DNA of 64,000 nucleotides from Autumnicola lenta (GCF_031846515.1 NZ_JAVRHO010000010.1:62001-126000); one strand, 5' to 3'; positions 49,884 to 59,472 are shown, counted from the stretch's first letter. Notes: generated by a model not told the origin, from the letters alone. Numbers and translations are program-made.

Positions 49884-50555
49884 TTAAGCTTTTGTAGCTT
49901 TAAGATCGATTTTAAGTTCAATGTCATCACTAACAAAGTTGTCACCCAAATTGTCAAATACAGATTTTGATCCATAGTTCACGTTCCAGTCAGTTCTGTC
50001 AATAGTGAAAGTTTCACTTGAAATTTCGATTTCATCTCCAGAACGGTTGATATTTACCGGGAAAGAAATGTTTTTAGTTTCTTCCTTAATGGTAAGATTA
50101 CCTTCCATCATTTTTTGACCGTCTTTTTCAGAAATACCTGTTACTTCAAATGTTGCTTCAGGATACTTCAGGATATTAAAGAAATCTCCCTCTTTTCCTT
50201 CTACAGTACCTTTTAGGTGTGCTTCAAGATTTTCTTTATCTTCTCCTTCAAGATCTGTAACATCAATAGTTACCATATCGATGGTAAAACTTCCGCTTTC
50301 TACGATAGAGTCATTTGCAGAAAATGTTCCGTCAGAAACTTTAATGGTTCCTGTATGGGTCCCTGTTGGTTTCGATCCTGACCACTCGATAACTGTCGCG
50401 GCAGTATCTACTTTATATTCTACAACTTCACCTTGAGCAACGGCAGCATCTTTAGCTTCGGTAACTTCGACTTCGTTGTTTTTTTCATTTTTACATCCTA
50501 CTATCGACACTGCAAGGAATGCGACAAGGAATGTGTTTAAAAAATTAGTTTTCAT
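49884..50555 (-). CDS. YceI-family lipoprotein
   Basis: 223 residues with lipobox SIVGC at about residue 17-21, a short acidic linker and a YceI-type lipocalin-like domain (about 45-220): VDTAATVIEWSGSKPTGTHTG, EGDFFNILKYPEATFEVTGI and TIDRTDWNVNYGSKSVFDNLGDN. Envelope lipid- or polyisoprenoid-binding protein, often stress or acid induced. The last segment carries the family W-N-Y-G signature. Single gene. Confidence 0.9.
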   Translation of the reverse strand: MKTNFLNTFLVAFLAVSIVGCKNEKNNEVEVTEAKDAAVAQGEVVEYKVDTAATVIEWSGSKPTGTHTGTIKVSDGTFSANDSIVESGSFTIDMVTIDVTDLEGEDKENLEAHLKGTVEGKEGDFFNILKYPEATFEVTGISEKDGQKMMEGNLTIKEETKNISFPVNINRSGDEIEISSETFTIDRTDWNVNYGSKSVFDNLGDNFVSDDIELKIDLKATKA

Positions 50556-50648
50556 ACTAATAGCTATTTAATTTTTGTTAAGCCGCGAAAGTATGAATAA
50601 GATTAATACGTGAGTCATAATTAATTATTAAAATCGATCTGGTGACAT

Positions 50649-50681
50649 TTTGACATTTAGGAATTATTGGCAATACTTTTG
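50649..50681 (+). promoter_or_regulatory. Promoter of grpE-dnaJ
   Basis: TTTG at 50649-50652, 21-base spacer, TACTTTTG at 50674-50681: matches the Bacteroidetes consensus exactly. 30 bases to the grpE ATG. Confidence 0.7.
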
Positions 50682-50711
50682 ACCCATTGTGCTTAGTAAA
50701 AATGCGAAACA

Positions 50712-51308
50712 ATGAGTAAGAAGAACGATAATAAAATAAAAGCAGAAGAGAATTCTGCTAAAGATAAAATAGAGGATGCCATTGACGAGGCAATAGAAGA
50801 AGTGGAAGAGAGCGAGAAAAACCATGAAGACGCAGAGGATGACTCAGATTTCGGACTTTCTGAGACGGAACTATTGAAGGAAGAGGTGCAGAAGGAAAAG
50901 GATAAATTTCTTCGTCTTTTCGCTGAATTTGAAAATTATAAAAGACGTACTTCCAAAGAACGGTTGGAATTATTTAAAACTGCCAACCAGGAAGTAATGA
51001 CAGCTATGTTGCCTGTACTGGACGATTTTGACCGGGCTTTAAATGAAATCCGGAAAACGGAGGATAAGAACCTGCTTCAGGGAGTTGAACTTATTAATAA
51101 TAAATTCAGGGAAACCCTTAAGAACAAAGGCCTTGAACCTATGAATGTTGAAGAAGGAGAGATCTTTGATGCAGATATTCATGAAGCTATTACACAAATT
51201 CCCGCACCTTCTGAGGATTTAAAAGGGAAAATTGTTGATGTTGTAGAAAGGGGCTATAAACTTGGTGAGCGTATTATTCGTTATCCAAAAGTAGTAACCG
51301 GTAAATAG
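50712..51308 (+). CDS. grpE: Nucleotide exchange factor GrpE
   Basis: 198 residues. After a highly charged, acidic N-terminal tail of about 70 residues comes the long dimerising helix (KDKFLRLFAEFENYKRRTSK) and the C-terminal beta domain (EEGEIFDADIHEAITQIPAP, GKIVDVVERGYKLGERIIRYPKVVTG). It releases ADP from DnaK. Followed 31 bases later by dnaJ, the standard pairing. Confidence 0.96.
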   Translation: MSKKNDNKIKAEENSAKDKIEDAIDEAIEEVEESEKNHEDAEDDSDFGLSETELLKEEVQKEKDKFLRLFAEFENYKRRTSKERLELFKTANQEVMTAMLPVLDDFDRALNEIRKTEDKNLLQGVELINNKFRETLKNKGLEPMNVEEGEIFDADIHEAITQIPAPSEDLKGKIVDVVERGYKLGERIIRYPKVVTGK

Positions 51309-51339
51309 AGCAACTTTTTTTGAACCGCAAAAATAAACC

Positions 51340-52467
51340 ATGAAAGAGGATTATTACGAGATATTAGGAATAAGCAAAGGAGCTTCATCTGCTGAAATAA
51401 AGAAAGCATATCGAAAGATGGCTATAAAGTACCACCCAGATAAAAATCCGGGGGATACTAAAGCTGAAGATATGTTTAAAAAAGCAGCTGAAGCATATGA
51501 AGTTTTAGGAAACGAAGAGAAAAAAGCGCGATATGACAGGTTTGGTCACCAGGCTTTCGAAGGCGGCGGCGGCTTTGGCGGCGGTGGCGGAATGAACATG
51601 GATGACATTTTTAGCCAGTTTGGAGATATTTTCGGTGGCGGCGGCTTCGGAGGCGGAGGTTTCTCCGGCTTTGGAGGTGGCTTTGCCGGAGGCCAGCGAC
51701 GTGCCAAAGGAAGTAATTTGAGAATTCGTGTAGCTCTTACTCTGGAAGAAATTGCCAATGGAGCAGAGAAAAAGATAAAAGTAAAAAGAAAATTACAGGC
51801 ACCTGGAACTACATATAAAACCTGTAGCACTTGTAACGGTACAGGGCAGGTTACACGGGTAACCAACACGATTTTAGGAAGAATGCAAACCGCTTCCCCG
51901 TGTACTACGTGTGGCGGTAGTGGACAGATTATTGATCAAAAGCCTGCAGATGCCGATGCACATGGACTAATTACAAAAGAAGAAACCGTTTCTATAAAAA
52001 TACCGGCAGGTGTTGAGGATGGAATGCAGCTAAAAGTAGCCGGAAAAGGGAACGATGCACCAGGCAATGGTATCCCGGGAGATCTTCTTGTTGCTATTGA
52101 AGAAAAGGAGCATCCCAGCTTACAAAGGGAAGGCGATAACCTGCATTACGATCTTTATATAAGCTATTCTGAAGCTGTACTTGGCAGTTCCAGAGAAATT
52201 GATACGGTTTCAGGTAAAGTCAGGATCAAAGTAGAAGAAGGAGTGCAATCGGGAAAGATTCTTCGTCTAAGGGGCAAAGGGATATCAAATCTTAACGGCT
52301 ACGGCAAAGGAGATCTTTTAGTACATGTTAACGTATGGACTCCTAAAACTCTTAATAAAGAACAGAGAGAATTTTTCGAAAGAATGGCTAATGATGAGAA
52401 TTTCCAGCCAAATCCAGAGAAAAGCGATAAATCATTTTTTGAAAAAGTTAAAGATATGTTTTCATAA
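51340..52467 (+). CDS. dnaJ: Chaperone DnaJ
   Basis: 375-residue co-chaperone of DnaK. J-domain 1-70 with HPD in KYHPDKNPG, then a Gly/Phe-rich linker (about 75-125), a shortened zinc-finger region with only two of the usual four CxxCxGxG repeats (CSTCNGTG near 166, CTTCGGSG near 189), and C-terminal peptide-binding domains (PAGVEDGMQLKVAGKG, DLYISYSEAVLG). The two-repeat finger, able to hold a single zinc, appears to be normal for flavobacteria. Terminator follows. Confidence 0.95.
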   Translation: MKEDYYEILGISKGASSAEIKKAYRKMAIKYHPDKNPGDTKAEDMFKKAAEAYEVLGNEEKKARYDRFGHQAFEGGGGFGGGGGMNMDDIFSQFGDIFGGGGFGGGGFSGFGGGFAGGQRRAKGSNLRIRVALTLEEIANGAEKKIKVKRKLQAPGTTYKTCSTCNGTGQVTRVTNTILGRMQTASPCTTCGGSGQIIDQKPADADAHGLITKEETVSIKIPAGVEDGMQLKVAGKGNDAPGNGIPGDLLVAIEEKEHPSLQREGDNLHYDLYISYSEAVLGSSREIDTVSGKVRIKVEEGVQSGKILRLRGKGISNLNGYGKGDLLVHVNVWTPKTLNKEQREFFERMANDENFQPNPEKSDKSFFEKVKDMFS

Positions 52468-52502
52468 GAAGTAATTTTTAAGAAAATTTTTATATATTTG
52501 AG

Positions 52503-52537
52503 TATCACTAAGTCTTTAGTGATAATTTTTCTTTTTC
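52503..52537 (+). terminator. Terminator of grpE-dnaJ
   Basis: TATCACTAA (52503-52511) pairs with TTAGTGATA (52516-52524) with a four-base loop and a T-rich tail TTTTTCTTTTT. Confidence 0.8.
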
Positions 52538-52675
52538 ATAGCAATTTTTTTCCCATCCTTAATTTATTAGGGGTGGGTTTTGTTTTTATAGCCCTCACGT
52601 GGTTATAAAAAGTTCTTGATGCAAGGAACTCTCTGGCAATTTTATATATATTTACTTAATCTGGAATTTTTCTCT

Positions 52676-53605
52676 ATGGATAATCTTTTAGTGGCCGAAA
52701 ATATCTACAAGCGTTTCGGGAAATTCACTGCACTTAATAATGTTTCAATAAGTATACCCCGGGGAAGTGTTTTTGGTCTTCTTGGGCCTAACGGAGCTGG
52801 GAAAACAACCCTTCTCAGAATTATTAACCAGATCACAATGCCAGATGAAGGAAAGGTTTTCCTGGATGGACAGCCCCTGCATCCGGATGATATTGTTCAT
52901 ATTGGTTACCTTCCGGAAGAACGCGGACTTTATAAATCGATGAAAGTGGGGGAGCAGGCACTTTATTTGGCCAGGTTAAAAGGCTTATCCAAAGCTGAAG
53001 CAAAGAAAAGGCTTGACTACTGGTTTGAAAAACTTGAAATAACCTCGTGGTGGGATAAGAAGATTCAGGAATTATCAAAAGGCATGGCGCAAAAAGTACA
53101 GTTTGTAATTACTGTTTTGCACAACCCGAAATTGTTGATTTTTGATGAACCTTTTAGTGGATTTGATCCGGTAAATGCCGGTATAATAAAAAGGGAAATT
53201 CTTCAGTTAAAAGAAGAAGGGGCCACTATTCTTTTCTCAACACACAGGATGGAGAGTGTAGAGGAACTTTGTGATTATATGGCTTTAATTCATAAAAGCA
53301 ATAAATTGCTCGATGGTAAAGTTCGGGATATAAAGAAGCAATATAAGTCCAACACCTACGAAATTGGCGTAGAAACTTCTAATGAAACGGCTCTACTGGC
53401 AGAGCTTCAGGACAAATTTACCCTGGGGACAGCACAGTTTAAAAGCATTAATAATGACCTCAAACTGAGTGTACAATTAAAAGAAGGGGAATCCTCTAAT
53501 TATTTACTGGAATACCTGCTTACCAAAGGAAAAATTAACCATTTTGTAGAGGTAATTCCTTCAGTAAACGATATTTTTATAAAAACAGTTACCCAAAATG
53601 CGTAA
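52676..53605 (+). CDS. ABC-2 type transporter ATP-binding protein
   Basis: 309 residues from the ATG at 52676 (an in-frame ATG at 52616 or 52619 is less likely, since the fold begins at MDNLLVAENIYKRFGKFTAL). Walker A is GLLGPNGAGKTTLL near residue 39, signature SKGMAQK (variant of LSGGQ) near 138, Walker B LLIFDEPFSGFDP near 157; a DUF4162-like C-terminal domain follows. It overlaps the permease by 8 bases. The NatA-like type exports Na+ or other substrates; substrate unproven. Confidence 0.88.
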   Translation: MDNLLVAENIYKRFGKFTALNNVSISIPRGSVFGLLGPNGAGKTTLLRIINQITMPDEGKVFLDGQPLHPDDIVHIGYLPEERGLYKSMKVGEQALYLARLKGLSKAEAKKRLDYWFEKLEITSWWDKKIQELSKGMAQKVQFVITVLHNPKLLIFDEPFSGFDPVNAGIIKREILQLKEEGATILFSTHRMESVEELCDYMALIHKSNKLLDGKVRDIKKQYKSNTYEIGVETSNETALLAELQDKFTLGTAQFKSINNDLKLSVQLKEGESSNYLLEYLLTKGKINHFVEVIPSVNDIFIKTVTQNA

Positions 53606-54896
53606 TCTGAAGCTAATCATTGAGCGTGAATATCTGGCACGGGTCAGGAACAGGACTTTTATAGTAATGACTTTTCTTAGTCCGCTTATCCTGGTGGGAA
53701 TGATCCTGTTGATAGCTTATCTAAGTATGCTTAATAGTAGTGAACAGCGCATTATAGGGATTCATGATAAAAGCGGTGATTTTATTCAGGAATTTCAGGA
53801 TGACGAGCAGGTTCAATATCTTGATTATTCTTCAAAAGACCTGGAGGTAGCCAAAAACATGATCCTGGATCAGGAATATTATGGTCTCATTTATATTCCG
53901 GACAATATTGATGATAATGATCTTGCGGGGGCAGTTCGCTTTTATGGTAAGGAGTCCCCGGGAATGGGAATGCTGCAAAACATCGAAAAAATAATAGCAG
54001 ATAAGCTTACAGATCAGGAGTTACTGAATCGTGGGATTGATACTTCTCAGATAGAAGCTGCCCGGGCACAGGTGAATGTTCAGATTCAGAATTTTTCTGG
54101 TGAAAGAAGTTCAAAAATGTCAAATTATATTAAGATGTTTTTTGGGGGAGCAGCAGGTTATCTGCTTATGATGTTTATTATTATCTACGGCAACATGGTA
54201 ATGCGAAGTGTGATTGAGGAAAAAACAAATAGAATTATTGAGATTATAGTTTCTTCAGTAAAACCTATACATCTAATGTTGGGGAAGGTTATTGGGACTT
54301 CTCTGGCCGGTATCACTCAGTTTTCTATTTGGGTGGTTGTAGGTGGATTATTACTGGCTGTTCTTTCCTTATTTTTTGGAATCGACCCTTTTACAATAGA
54401 AACTCCTGCACAGGCTCAAATGGAGCAAATGGTTCAGCCTGAAATTCAGCAATTGCTGGTGGATATTGTTAACCTTCCAATCCTGAGTCTTCTCATATTT
54501 TTCCTGATCTATTTTATTTCCGGATATTTTCTATACAGTGCAATATATGCAGCGATAGGAGCAGCTGTAGATAGTGAAACCGATACACAGCAATTTATGT
54601 TTCCTGTTATCCTGCCACTTATGCTGGGAATTTACGTGGGATTCTTTGCAGTTATTGAAAATCCTCATGGTACAGTTTCCACGGTTTTTTCTATGATTCC
54701 GTTAACTTCACCTATTGTGATGCTTATGCGCATTCCTTTTGATGTGCCGTGGTGGGAATTGGTAATTTCAATAGCAATTCTTCTTGCTACAAATTTTGCT
54801 GTGGTTTGGATTGCAGCTAAAATTTATAGGGTGGGAATTCTTATGTACGGTAAAAAAGCAAGTTACAAGGAGCTTTATAAATGGCTTAAATATTAA
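53598..54896 (+). CDS. ABC-2 permease (NatB-like)
   Basis: 432 residues: N-terminal helix (about 20-45), a periplasmic loop of about 130 residues (EFQDDEQVQYLDYSSKD...), then five or six helices. IEEKTNRIIEIIVSSVKPIHLMLGKVIG near 208 is the cytoplasmic coupling segment of the ABC2_membrane_3 family. Partner of the overlapping ATPase gene. Two bases separate its stop from the MscS gene. Confidence 0.88.
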   Translation: MRNLKLIIEREYLARVRNRTFIVMTFLSPLILVGMILLIAYLSMLNSSEQRIIGIHDKSGDFIQEFQDDEQVQYLDYSSKDLEVAKNMILDQEYYGLIYIPDNIDDNDLAGAVRFYGKESPGMGMLQNIEKIIADKLTDQELLNRGIDTSQIEAARAQVNVQIQNFSGERSSKMSNYIKMFFGGAAGYLLMMFIIIYGNMVMRSVIEEKTNRIIEIIVSSVKPIHLMLGKVIGTSLAGITQFSIWVVVGGLLLAVLSLFFGIDPFTIETPAQAQMEQMVQPEIQQLLVDIVNLPILSLLIFFLIYFISGYFLYSAIYAAIGAAVDSETDTQQFMFPVILPLMLGIYVGFFAVIENPHGTVSTVFSMIPLTSPIVMLMRIPFDVPWWELVISIAILLATNFAVVWIAAKIYRVGILMYGKKASYKELYKWLKY

Positions 54897-54898
54897 AA

Positions 54899-55822
54899 AT
54901 GCAGGAAGGGACAAGGGAGCAAATATCAGAAATAATTGAGCAGGATATCTGGGGGGCTATTAAGGATATATGGAACTATGTACTTATTTCCTACGAGGTA
55001 AAAGACGGTTCTCTTATAGAAATTACTATAGGCCTCGTCCTGCTTGTAATCTTTGTTTTTATTGTCACCAGTATTGTACTGCGGTTACTGCGATCTTTTA
55101 TTAGCAGCAAGTTGATCGTGGAGGACCAAATGAAGTTTGTGAGCGTCTTCAAATTTATTAAGTACTTTGTTTACCTTACGGTAATCCTGATTACTTTAAG
55201 TACTGCGGGAATCGACATAACCCTCCTCCTTACTGCTTCTGCCGTATTGTTTGTTGGTCTTGGTCTTGCCCTTCAGGAATTATTCCAGGATATAATAGGA
55301 GGTATATTTATAATTATAGATAAATCCCTGTTGGTTGGAGATGTCATAGAGATGGACGGAAGAGTTGGCCGCGTCTTTCAAATAAAGCTCAGGACTACCC
55401 GTGCTTTAACAAGGGATGATAAAGTAATGATAATTCCCAACCATAAATTTATTAGTGATACTCTTTACAATTATACGCAAAATCATAAAACGACCAGGGA
55501 AGCAGTAAAAGTAGGGGTGGCTTATGGCAGCGATACAGAAAAAGTAAGGCAGGTTCTCCTGGAATGTGCAAAGGAGCAAAAGGGCATTTTAAAAAAACCG
55601 GAGCCTTTCGTGCTTTTCGAGGACTTTGGTGATTCTGCTTTAATGTTCGGTCTGCATTTTTATATTACTGATAGTTTTGTAGATCCTAAAGTTAAAAGTG
55701 AGTTAAGGTTCAATATAGATAAGAAATTTAGGATAAATAACATTACTATTCCGTTTCCGCAGCGGGATGTACATATGTTTTATTCACAAAATAAACCTGC
55801 AGATAATGAAGAAAGCAGTTAA
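54899..55822 (+). CDS. Small-conductance mechanosensitive channel (MscS family)
   Basis: 307 residues. Two N-terminal helices (about 40-62 and 80-100), the pore helix TLLLTASAVLFVGLGLALQELFQDIIGGIFIII near 110-142 and the beta domain LLVGDVIEMDGRVGRVFQIKLRTTRALTRDDKVMIIPNHKFISD. The conserved MscS pore glycine/alanine pattern is present. Probably relieves osmotic pressure. Begins 2 bases after the permease and overlaps the next gene by 17 bases. Confidence 0.93.
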   Translation: MQEGTREQISEIIEQDIWGAIKDIWNYVLISYEVKDGSLIEITIGLVLLVIFVFIVTSIVLRLLRSFISSKLIVEDQMKFVSVFKFIKYFVYLTVILITLSTAGIDITLLLTASAVLFVGLGLALQELFQDIIGGIFIIIDKSLLVGDVIEMDGRVGRVFQIKLRTTRALTRDDKVMIIPNHKFISDTLYNYTQNHKTTREAVKVGVAYGSDTEKVRQVLLECAKEQKGILKKPEPFVLFEDFGDSALMFGLHFYITDSFVDPKVKSELRFNIDKKFRINNITIPFPQRDVHMFYSQNKPADNEESS

Positions 55823-56711
55823 GTCACTTTTTTTAATATTTGGTTTTTTATTTTTCGAACAAACAGACGCACAGGTAACAGACTTGGCTAGAGTGGAATA
55901 TACTTATTTCCCACAACGACAATCGGATAACTCTTTTAGAAGGTTTAGAACCTTTTTTAATTACCCCATAGAACTAAAAAAAGAAGGTTCTTATCTGGTG
56001 CCGGGCATAGAGTACAGGAATGTGAATTTTAAGTATGAAGATCCTGAATTTTTTGAAACTTCAAATCTAGATAGGTTTCAATCTTTTACGGCATCCCTGG
56101 CTTATACCTTTAAGATGAAAAACGACTGGAGGTTTGGAGCCCAAACAGGAATTAAAATAGCTTCAAATTTCTCGCGTGGTGACATCATTAATGATGACTT
56201 AATTTATGATGGCGCCATTTATTTTATCAAAGTTAAGGACAAAGAAGAGGTGGATAAACCCTGGCGGTTAATTTTAGGTGTTAATTACTCTACTACAAGA
56301 GGTTTCCCTTTTCCGCTGCCGGTGATTAATTATTTCAGGGAATTTAGTCCCGACTGGTCATTTTCTGTAGGTGTTCCAAAAAGTAATTTGCGTTATGCCG
56401 TAAGTAAAAAAAGTACGCTGCAGGCATTTGTCACTCTGGACGGCTTCTTTGCAAACGTGCAGGATAATTTTGATGTAGCACCAACTACTAGCAGCCAAAA
56501 CGCTATTGCAGAAAATATTTCTATGACTATTCTGCTTAGTGGTTTAGGTTACGAATACAATTTCACCGAGCATTTATCATTTTATGTTTATGCCGGATAC
56601 ACATTAATTAACGACATACGCTTTCGTGATGAAAATAAGGATGATGTCCTTACGATCAATGACACCAATACCTTTTATTCACGGGGTGGACTAAAATTCA
56701 GTATACTGTAA
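55806..56711 (+). CDS. Outer membrane beta-barrel protein, DUF6268-like
   Basis: 301 residues from the ATG at 55806, which overlaps the end of the MscS gene; an alternative in-frame start at 55767 would lie deeper inside it and precede the signal peptide. The signal sequence ends near EQTDAQ. The mature part is strand rich (LARVEYTYFPQRQSDNSF, FGAQTGIKIAS, FSVGVPKSN, YSRGGLKFSIL) with a C-terminal hydrophobic strand ending in Leu. The N-terminal pattern resembles DUF6268 outer membrane proteins; function unknown. Confidence 0.7.
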   Translation: MKKAVKSLFLIFGFLFFEQTDAQVTDLARVEYTYFPQRQSDNSFRRFRTFFNYPIELKKEGSYLVPGIEYRNVNFKYEDPEFFETSNLDRFQSFTASLAYTFKMKNDWRFGAQTGIKIASNFSRGDIINDDLIYDGAIYFIKVKDKEEVDKPWRLILGVNYSTTRGFPFPLPVINYFREFSPDWSFSVGVPKSNLRYAVSKKSTLQAFVTLDGFFANVQDNFDVAPTTSSQNAIAENISMTILLSGLGYEYNFTEHLSFYVYAGYTLINDIRFRDENKDDVLTINDTNTFYSRGGLKFSIL

Positions 56712-57877
56712 TGGCTAAAATATTATTAATAGAAGACGAAGCAGCAATAAGAAGGGTTCTTGTAAAAATACTTTCTGAAGAAAATAAAACTTATTCGGTA
56801 GAAGAGGCTGTGGATGGATTAGAGGGAATGGAGAAAATTAAAGATGAAGATTACGACCTTGTTCTCTGTGATATTAAAATGCCGAAAATGGATGGTGTTG
56901 AAGTATTGGAAGCCACGAAAAAAATAAAACCTGAAGTCCCTTTTGTGATGATTTCCGGCCACGGAGATCTGGATACAGCAGTAAATACCATGAGAATGGG
57001 AGCTTTTGACTATATTTCTAAGCCACCAGATCTAAACCGGCTTCTTAATACGGTACGAAATGCACTGGACAGAAAGGAACTGGTAGTCGAGAATTCCCGT
57101 CTAAAAAAGAAGGTCAGTAAAAATTACGAAATGATTGGGGAATCTGAATCTATTGTTCGTATAAAAGAACTTATAGAAAAAGTGGCACATACAGATGCCC
57201 GTGTTTTAATTACCGGACCAAATGGTACTGGAAAGGAACTGGTTGCGCATTGGCTGCATCAAAAAAGTGATCGATCAAAGAGCCCTATGGTAGAAGTGAA
57301 CTGTGCTGCAATTCCTTCAGAATTAATAGAAAGTGAACTCTTTGGGCATGTAAAGGGGGCTTTTACTTCAGCAAATAAAGATCGCGCCGGAAAATTTGAA
57401 GCTGCCAATGGCGGTACTATTTTCCTGGATGAAATTGGAGATATGAGTCTATCTGCCCAGGCTAAGGTTTTGAGAGCGCTTCAGGAAAACAGGATTTCCC
57501 GCGTAGGTAGTGACAAAGACATAAAAGTAGATGTGCGTGTGGTAGCTGCTACTAATAAGGATCTGAAAGAAGAAATAGAGAAGAACAATTTTAGGGAAGA
57601 TTTGTACCACCGGCTCGCGGTAATCTTAATTCAGGTGCCATCTCTTAATGAGCGTAAAGAAGATATTCCTTTACTGGTGGATCACTTTACCGCAAAAATT
57701 GCCAGTGACCACGGAAGTAATAAAAAAGAATTTACAGACGAAGCATTGAAAATCCTTAAAGAATATGACTGGCGTGGAAATGTGCGGGAGCTTAGAAATG
57801 TTGTGGAACGACTAATTATCCTTGGCGGTGAAAAAGTAACCGCAGAAGATGTAAAACTGTTTGCCAGTAAATTTTAA
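56711..57877 (+). CDS. Sigma-54-type response regulator without HTH
   Basis: 388 residues. Receiver domain 1-120 with phosphorylatable D54 (VLCDIKMPKMDG) and then an AAA+ domain (about 138-370): Walker A GPNGTGKE, loop GAFTSA at 216-221 in place of GAFTGA, Walker B GGTIFLDEIGD, and the R-finger region. The protein ends just after GNVRELRNVVERLI with no Fis-type DNA-binding domain. It may act on RpoN from solution or through partners. The start codon shares one base with the upstream stop; no histidine kinase is adjacent. Confidence 0.9.
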   Translation: MAKILLIEDEAAIRRVLVKILSEENKTYSVEEAVDGLEGMEKIKDEDYDLVLCDIKMPKMDGVEVLEATKKIKPEVPFVMISGHGDLDTAVNTMRMGAFDYISKPPDLNRLLNTVRNALDRKELVVENSRLKKKVSKNYEMIGESESIVRIKELIEKVAHTDARVLITGPNGTGKELVAHWLHQKSDRSKSPMVEVNCAAIPSELIESELFGHVKGAFTSANKDRAGKFEAANGGTIFLDEIGDMSLSAQAKVLRALQENRISRVGSDKDIKVDVRVVAATNKDLKEEIEKNNFREDLYHRLAVILIQVPSLNERKEDIPLLVDHFTAKIASDHGSNKKEFTDEALKILKEYDWRGNVRELRNVVERLIILGGEKVTAEDVKLFASKF

Positions 57878-57910
57878 CTGAAGAAATGAAGTAGCCCGAA
57901 AATTCTTCGG

Positions 57911-58513
57911 CTATGCCGTTTCTATAACATTATCAGGTACGTACTTTAAGAAATACATTGTGTCGCCACTGGGATGATCCCAGGTGTGAAAAAGTTCAAA
58001 GCCAAATCTCTGGTAGACCAAAGAATTCTTTCTGTGTCGCGTTTCTGCGTATAACGGAATTTTATATTCCCGTGCACGGCGGTAAAATTCATCTTTCATA
58101 GATTTTCCTACCTGCGTATCTGCGCCTCGTGAATCAGAAAGAATTCCCCAAAACCAACAATACAAATATTCGCCCTCCTGTGGCCGTTGCTTCTTGATGT
58201 AATTTTGGTTTTTTACAATTTGAAAAGCATTTGTAATTCCTGTAACATGCCATACAAGCTTTATTTCTGAAAGGAGATCTTTCCAGAAGGAATCTTCTTT
58301 CTTGCTTGTTTTGAATAAAATAGCAATGCCTTTTCGGTTTTCAGAAATTACCAAAGCATCTTTTTTTATTGCTTTTTCCACCATGTGAGTGGCAAGATAT
58401 CTAAAACGTATATCCCTACCGGGGCCCTTTTTAACAATATCCATAGAGGAAGGGATCTCTTTTAAAAGAGTACTAACCTTCTCAATGATCTCTTCTTTTT
58501 CTTCCTTGTTCAA
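57911..58513 (-). CDS. GNAT-like acyltransferase
   Basis: 200 residues. The C-terminal half reads as an acyl-CoA N-acyltransferase fold (LLSEIKLVWHVTGITNAFQIV, YLYCWFWGILSDSRGADTQVGKSMKDEFYRRAREYKIPLYAETRHRKNSLVYQRFGFELFHTW), in which GADTQVGKSM supplies the CoA-binding turn and NSLVYQRFGFE the late helix. Substrate unknown. Convergent with the response regulator. Confidence 0.75.
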   Translation of the reverse strand: MNKEEKEEIIEKVSTLLKEIPSSMDIVKKGPGRDIRFRYLATHMVEKAIKKDALVISENRKGIAILFKTSKKEDSFWKDLLSEIKLVWHVTGITNAFQIVKNQNYIKKQRPQEGEYLYCWFWGILSDSRGADTQVGKSMKDEFYRRAREYKIPLYAETRHRKNSLVYQRFGFELFHTWDHPSGDTMYFLKYVPDNVIETA

Positions 58514-58593
58514 GCTGCTATAGTTTAGCAGCGAAGATAAAAAAAAATTAGTCTTTCAAAGATTGTATATTTAGGTAATCCAAAATTCGAGTT

Positions 58594-59472
58594 ATGAAAG
58601 AAGTAGACCTGCAAGACTTAAAGATATCAGAACCAATTAAATTGGAATCCCTTCCAACATCATTAGATATGGAAGCCAGTGAGAAGGAGGTTAAAAAAGA
58701 GCTTAAGCAAACAAGGAAAAAACTGGCAGACTGGCAGGATAAACTTTATGCCCACAACAAATATTCAGTGCTGGTGTGTCTTCAGGGAATGGATACTTCG
58801 GGCAAGGATAGTCTAATTCGGGAAGTCTTTAAAGGCTTTAACAGTAGGGGAGTGGTGGTACATAGTTTTAAAACCCCAACTTCCAAAGAGTTAAAACATG
58901 ATTTTCTATGGCGACATTATTGCGCACTACCCGAAAGAGGGAAATTTGGTGTTTTTAACCGTACACATTATGAAAATGTACTGGTCACAAAAGTACACCC
59001 CGAATATATTTTAAAGGAGCGGCTGCCGGGAGTAAATTCTGTTTATGATATCAACCGGGATTTTTGGGAAGAACGTTATGAAGCAATTCGTAATTTTGAA
59101 AAACATATATCCCAAAACGGAACAATTATCTTTAAATTTTTTCTGAATATTTCAAAAGAGGAACAACGGCAAAGACTTTTACGAAGACTGCGAAAACCGG
59201 ATAAGAACTGGAAGTTTTCTCCTGGCGACCTTGAAGAGAGGAAATTGTGGAATAATTACCGGAATTGTTATGAAGAGGCTATAAATAAAACTTCAAACGA
59301 GAAAGCACCCTGGTTTGTGATTCCTGCAGATAGTAAACCAACGGCACGTTATTTGGTTGCTAAGATTATGCTGGACGAACTTCAGAAGTACAAAGATGTA
59401 CAGGAGCCGAGTCTTGCCCCAGAAATCCTGAAAAATTTAGAAGATTACAGGAAGCAGCTGGAAAAAGAATAA
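58594..59472 (+). CDS. Polyphosphate kinase 2 family protein
   Basis: 292 residues. Walker A LQGMDTSGKDSLIREVF near residue 70, the PPK2-specific RGVVVHSFKTPTSKELKHDFLWRHYCALPERGKFGVFNRTHYENVLV block, the lid NISKEEQRQRLLRRLRKPDKNWKFSPGDLEER, and APWFVIPADSKPTARYLV. These enzymes move phosphate between polyphosphate and nucleoside mono- or diphosphates; the class and preferred nucleotide cannot be fixed here. Single gene, 43 bases before the M28 gene. Confidence 0.9.
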   Translation: MKEVDLQDLKISEPIKLESLPTSLDMEASEKEVKKELKQTRKKLADWQDKLYAHNKYSVLVCLQGMDTSGKDSLIREVFKGFNSRGVVVHSFKTPTSKELKHDFLWRHYCALPERGKFGVFNRTHYENVLVTKVHPEYILKERLPGVNSVYDINRDFWEERYEAIRNFEKHISQNGTIIFKFFLNISKEEQRQRLLRRLRKPDKNWKFSPGDLEERKLWNNYRNCYEEAINKTSNEKAPWFVIPADSKPTARYLVAKIMLDELQKYKDVQEPSLAPEILKNLEDYRKQLEKE

